Shown here: one piece after another, positions 4,391 to 5,421 of the stretch | Layout of the letters: the number at the start of each line of letters is the position of its first letter | Position numbering within the stretch: the stretch's first letter is position 1 | NCBI GenBank assembly: GCA_964344655.1 | Contig: CAYFOF010000011.1 | Coordinates: 1-5,421 of the forward strand | Direction: 5' to 3' | Length of the DNA: 5,421 bases | Source: JABJPM01 sp964344655 | GTDB taxonomy: Archaea > Nanobdellota > Nanobdellia > SCGC-AAA011-G17 > PNOQ01 | The notes under the pieces: model-generated | What the model saw: only the letters and a program-made list of their open reading frames with translations | Database searches by the model: none | Told to the model about the DNA's origin: nothing | Translations under genes and position numbers: made by a program

Positions 4391-5421
4391 GTTTCTTTGC
4401 TTCGGGAATATCAAAAACAAACTCTTCTATAAATATTTCTCTAAGTTCTTGCAAATTATCTGCAGATCTATGGAATGCCTCCCCGATACGTTTTCCCTTT
4501 TTAGCACTTTCAAAGAATACAGAATAAACATTAGTTCCCGATTTTGTAATTGTATAAGTTATTTCATCCCCCCCCATTGTTGCAAAAGATGTTATAAATC
4601 TCGTATTTCCTCCACTAAAAATGATTTCTAATTCTTCAGGAGTTGGAACAAGAGATCTTCCTTGATCTAACATTGGATTTCTAATAACTCTTATATGTGA
4701 ACCTGGAATAATATCTCCAACATAATTAACTAACTTTCCATCAACATTAATTGCGCCAAAATTATTGAAATTTCTATCTGCTAGATTCCACATCTGCCTC
4801 AAAGGCAATTCTTCTGTTAATTCTCTAAATACTCCAACCGATCTTAAAGCATCTCTGGGGTCAGGTAACCCGGCAACCTCTGCAACTCCCGCAAGAGATC
4901 TAACTAATGAAGCGCCTTTCGCCAATCCAAATCCTAATGCAAACTTCAATCCCAAATCTTGTGGTTCCAATGCAGGAACCGGAGCATATTCAAAATTTTG
5001 CAATCCATTAGAATATTCAGTTTCCCACCCAGATCCACGATATTCTCCAGTAATGGGATCAAAAGAAACCTCCATAAATTCTTTACTTTCAACTTGTAAA
5101 TAATCACTATACTGTCCCGAAACTCTAGTATTGTCTGGTTGCGCATAACTTTGCATTCCATCAGGATCAACAAACATCAAAGGATTATTCATCACATAAC
5201 CATAAGCTAACTCTCCTTTCACAGGATCAACAGAAGTAAACCTTCCTAAAGAAGAATCATAATATCTGGCATTAAAATAATACAAATCTTCATCCAATTC
5301 TTTTCCAGTAAAACTAAACCTTTCGCCAACTTTCAATGATTGTCCAAAAGGAAGAGATTTAGAATCAACATCTGAACCCAATCTATCTTGATAATGATAA
5401 TTCACACCAGAAGAATCTTTA
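4383..5421 (-). CDS. RHS-core protein with unrecognised C-terminal domain (copy B, 5' end outside window)
   Basis: About 345 residues are visible; the frame stays open to the right edge (KDSSG precedes a GTG at 5405 that is an internal valine, as copy A shows). The visible part opens with the last YD unit and an RHS core identical to copy A for 60 residues up to VDPV. The core closes with LAYGYVMNNPLMFVDPDGM (DPVK, 16 residues, DPDG; both aspartates kept). After a polar linker comes a Gly/Ala-rich stretch (LGLKFALGFGLAKGASLVRS, near 4950), common before RHS toxin domains. The last 160 or so residues include LRQMWNLADRNFNNFGAINV, a beta-rich middle (FATMGGDEITYTITKSGTNV) and a helical end (GEAFHRSADNLQELREIFIE). 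I recognise no nuclease, deaminase or transferase motif. By analogy this is a polymorphic-toxin effector, but the activity is unknown. Codons for MGGDE contain a run of eight G. Confidence 0.87.
   Translation of the reverse strand, partial: KDSSGVNYHYQDRLGSDVDSKSLPFGQSLKVGERFSFTGKELDEDLYYFNARYYDSSLGRFTSVDPVKGELAYGYVMNNPLMFVDPDGMQSYAQPDNTRVSGQYSDYLQVESKEFMEVSFDPITGEYRGSGWETEYSNGLQNFEYAPVPALEPQDLGLKFALGFGLAKGASLVRSLAGVAEVAGLPDPRDALRSVGVFRELTEELPLRQMWNLADRNFNNFGAINVDGKLVNYVGDIIPGSHIRVIRNPMLDQGRSLVPTPEELEIIFSGGNTRFITSFATMGGDEITYTITKSGTNVYSVFFESAKKGKRIGEAFHRSADNLQELREIFIEEFVFDIPEAKKPF
5220..5421. repeat. Direct repeat, copy B (RHS core coding segment, continues off the right edge)
   Basis: This is the partner of 1917-2118, offset by 3303 bases. 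The match runs to the last or penultimate base of the window, so the repeat probably extends further into the missing 5' part of the gene. The two copies flank about 3.1 kb holding the start of nothing else but the MscS gene, the tRNA, the GTPase and part of each RHS gene. Confidence 0.93.

Noticed and set aside
4361..4420. TTG at 4420 as start of the MscS gene
   Set aside because: It would overlap the end of copy B, and the TATA box at 4390-4381 would lie inside the coding region; the ATG at 4360 has ideal promoter spacing.
4440..4520. The histidine in GEAFHRSADN of copy B as part of an HNH or similar nuclease site
   Set aside because: No second histidine/asparagine pair or metal-binding pattern accompanies it, so the assignment would be a guess.
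5403..5405. GTG as start codon of RHS copy B
   Set aside because: The frame is open to the window edge and the preceding codons (KDSSG) match copy A, so this GTG is an internal valine.
1917..5421. The direct repeats as a transposon or insertion sequence
   Set aside because: The repeat is entirely RHS coding sequence with silent differences; there is no transposase, no terminal inverted repeat and no target duplication.

Overview
The window looks like a chromosomal segment of an AT-rich archaeon. The evidence is an eL21 (L21e) – Rpb4 (rpoF) – DUF655 gene cluster, a class II tRNA-Leu(CAA) with no encoded CCA, TATA-type promoters, mostly leaderless genes, and a DRG-like TGS-domain GTPase of archaeal type. 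The mixture of small core genes, an HPF-like small protein next to eL21 and mini-RHS proteins suggests a DPANN-type lineage (Woesearchaeota/Pacearchaeota-like). That lineage guess is an inference, not a proof. Every protein gene is on the minus strand and only the tRNA is on plus, so transcription of the proteins runs from right to left.

Right to left: (1) 5421-4383, the C-terminal part of an RHS-repeat protein that enters from outside the window and ends in an unrecognised variable domain. (2) 4360-3311, a complete MscS-type mechanosensitive channel. (3) 3226-3309 (+), tRNA-Leu(CAA), convergent with the channel gene and one base from its stop codon. (4) 3150-2305, a DRG/Obg-like GTPase with a TGS domain, divergent from the tRNA. 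(5) 2273-1116, a complete 385-residue mini-RHS protein with a Sec signal peptide, one RHS core and a C-terminal domain with ADP-ribosyltransferase-like motifs. (6) 1076-798, a 92-residue HPF/RaiA-like small protein. (7) 743-1, the eL21, rpoF and DUF655 operon, with DUF655 truncated by the window edge.

The most interesting content is the pair of RHS proteins. Their cores are identical over 60 residues, yet the DNA differs at 14 of 180 positions, all synonymous. After the core the proteins diverge completely, which is the hallmark of polymorphic toxins with swappable C-terminal effector domains. The complete copy has no long YD-repeat shell, only a signal peptide, one YD unit, the core and the effector. 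No obvious immunity gene follows either copy, and each copy sits alone between core genes.

Five promoters share a strikingly regular geometry. For three leaderless genes (RHS copy A, GTPase, MscS) the TATA centre lies 24.5 bases before the A of the ATG. The same offset puts the tRNA transcript start four bases before the mature 5' end and the eL21 transcript start just ahead of a Shine-Dalgarno sequence. eL21 is therefore the only promoter-proximal gene in the window with a leader and ribosome binding site. No stretch longer than about 80 bases lacks a gene, and no CRISPR array, insertion sequence or riboswitch was seen.
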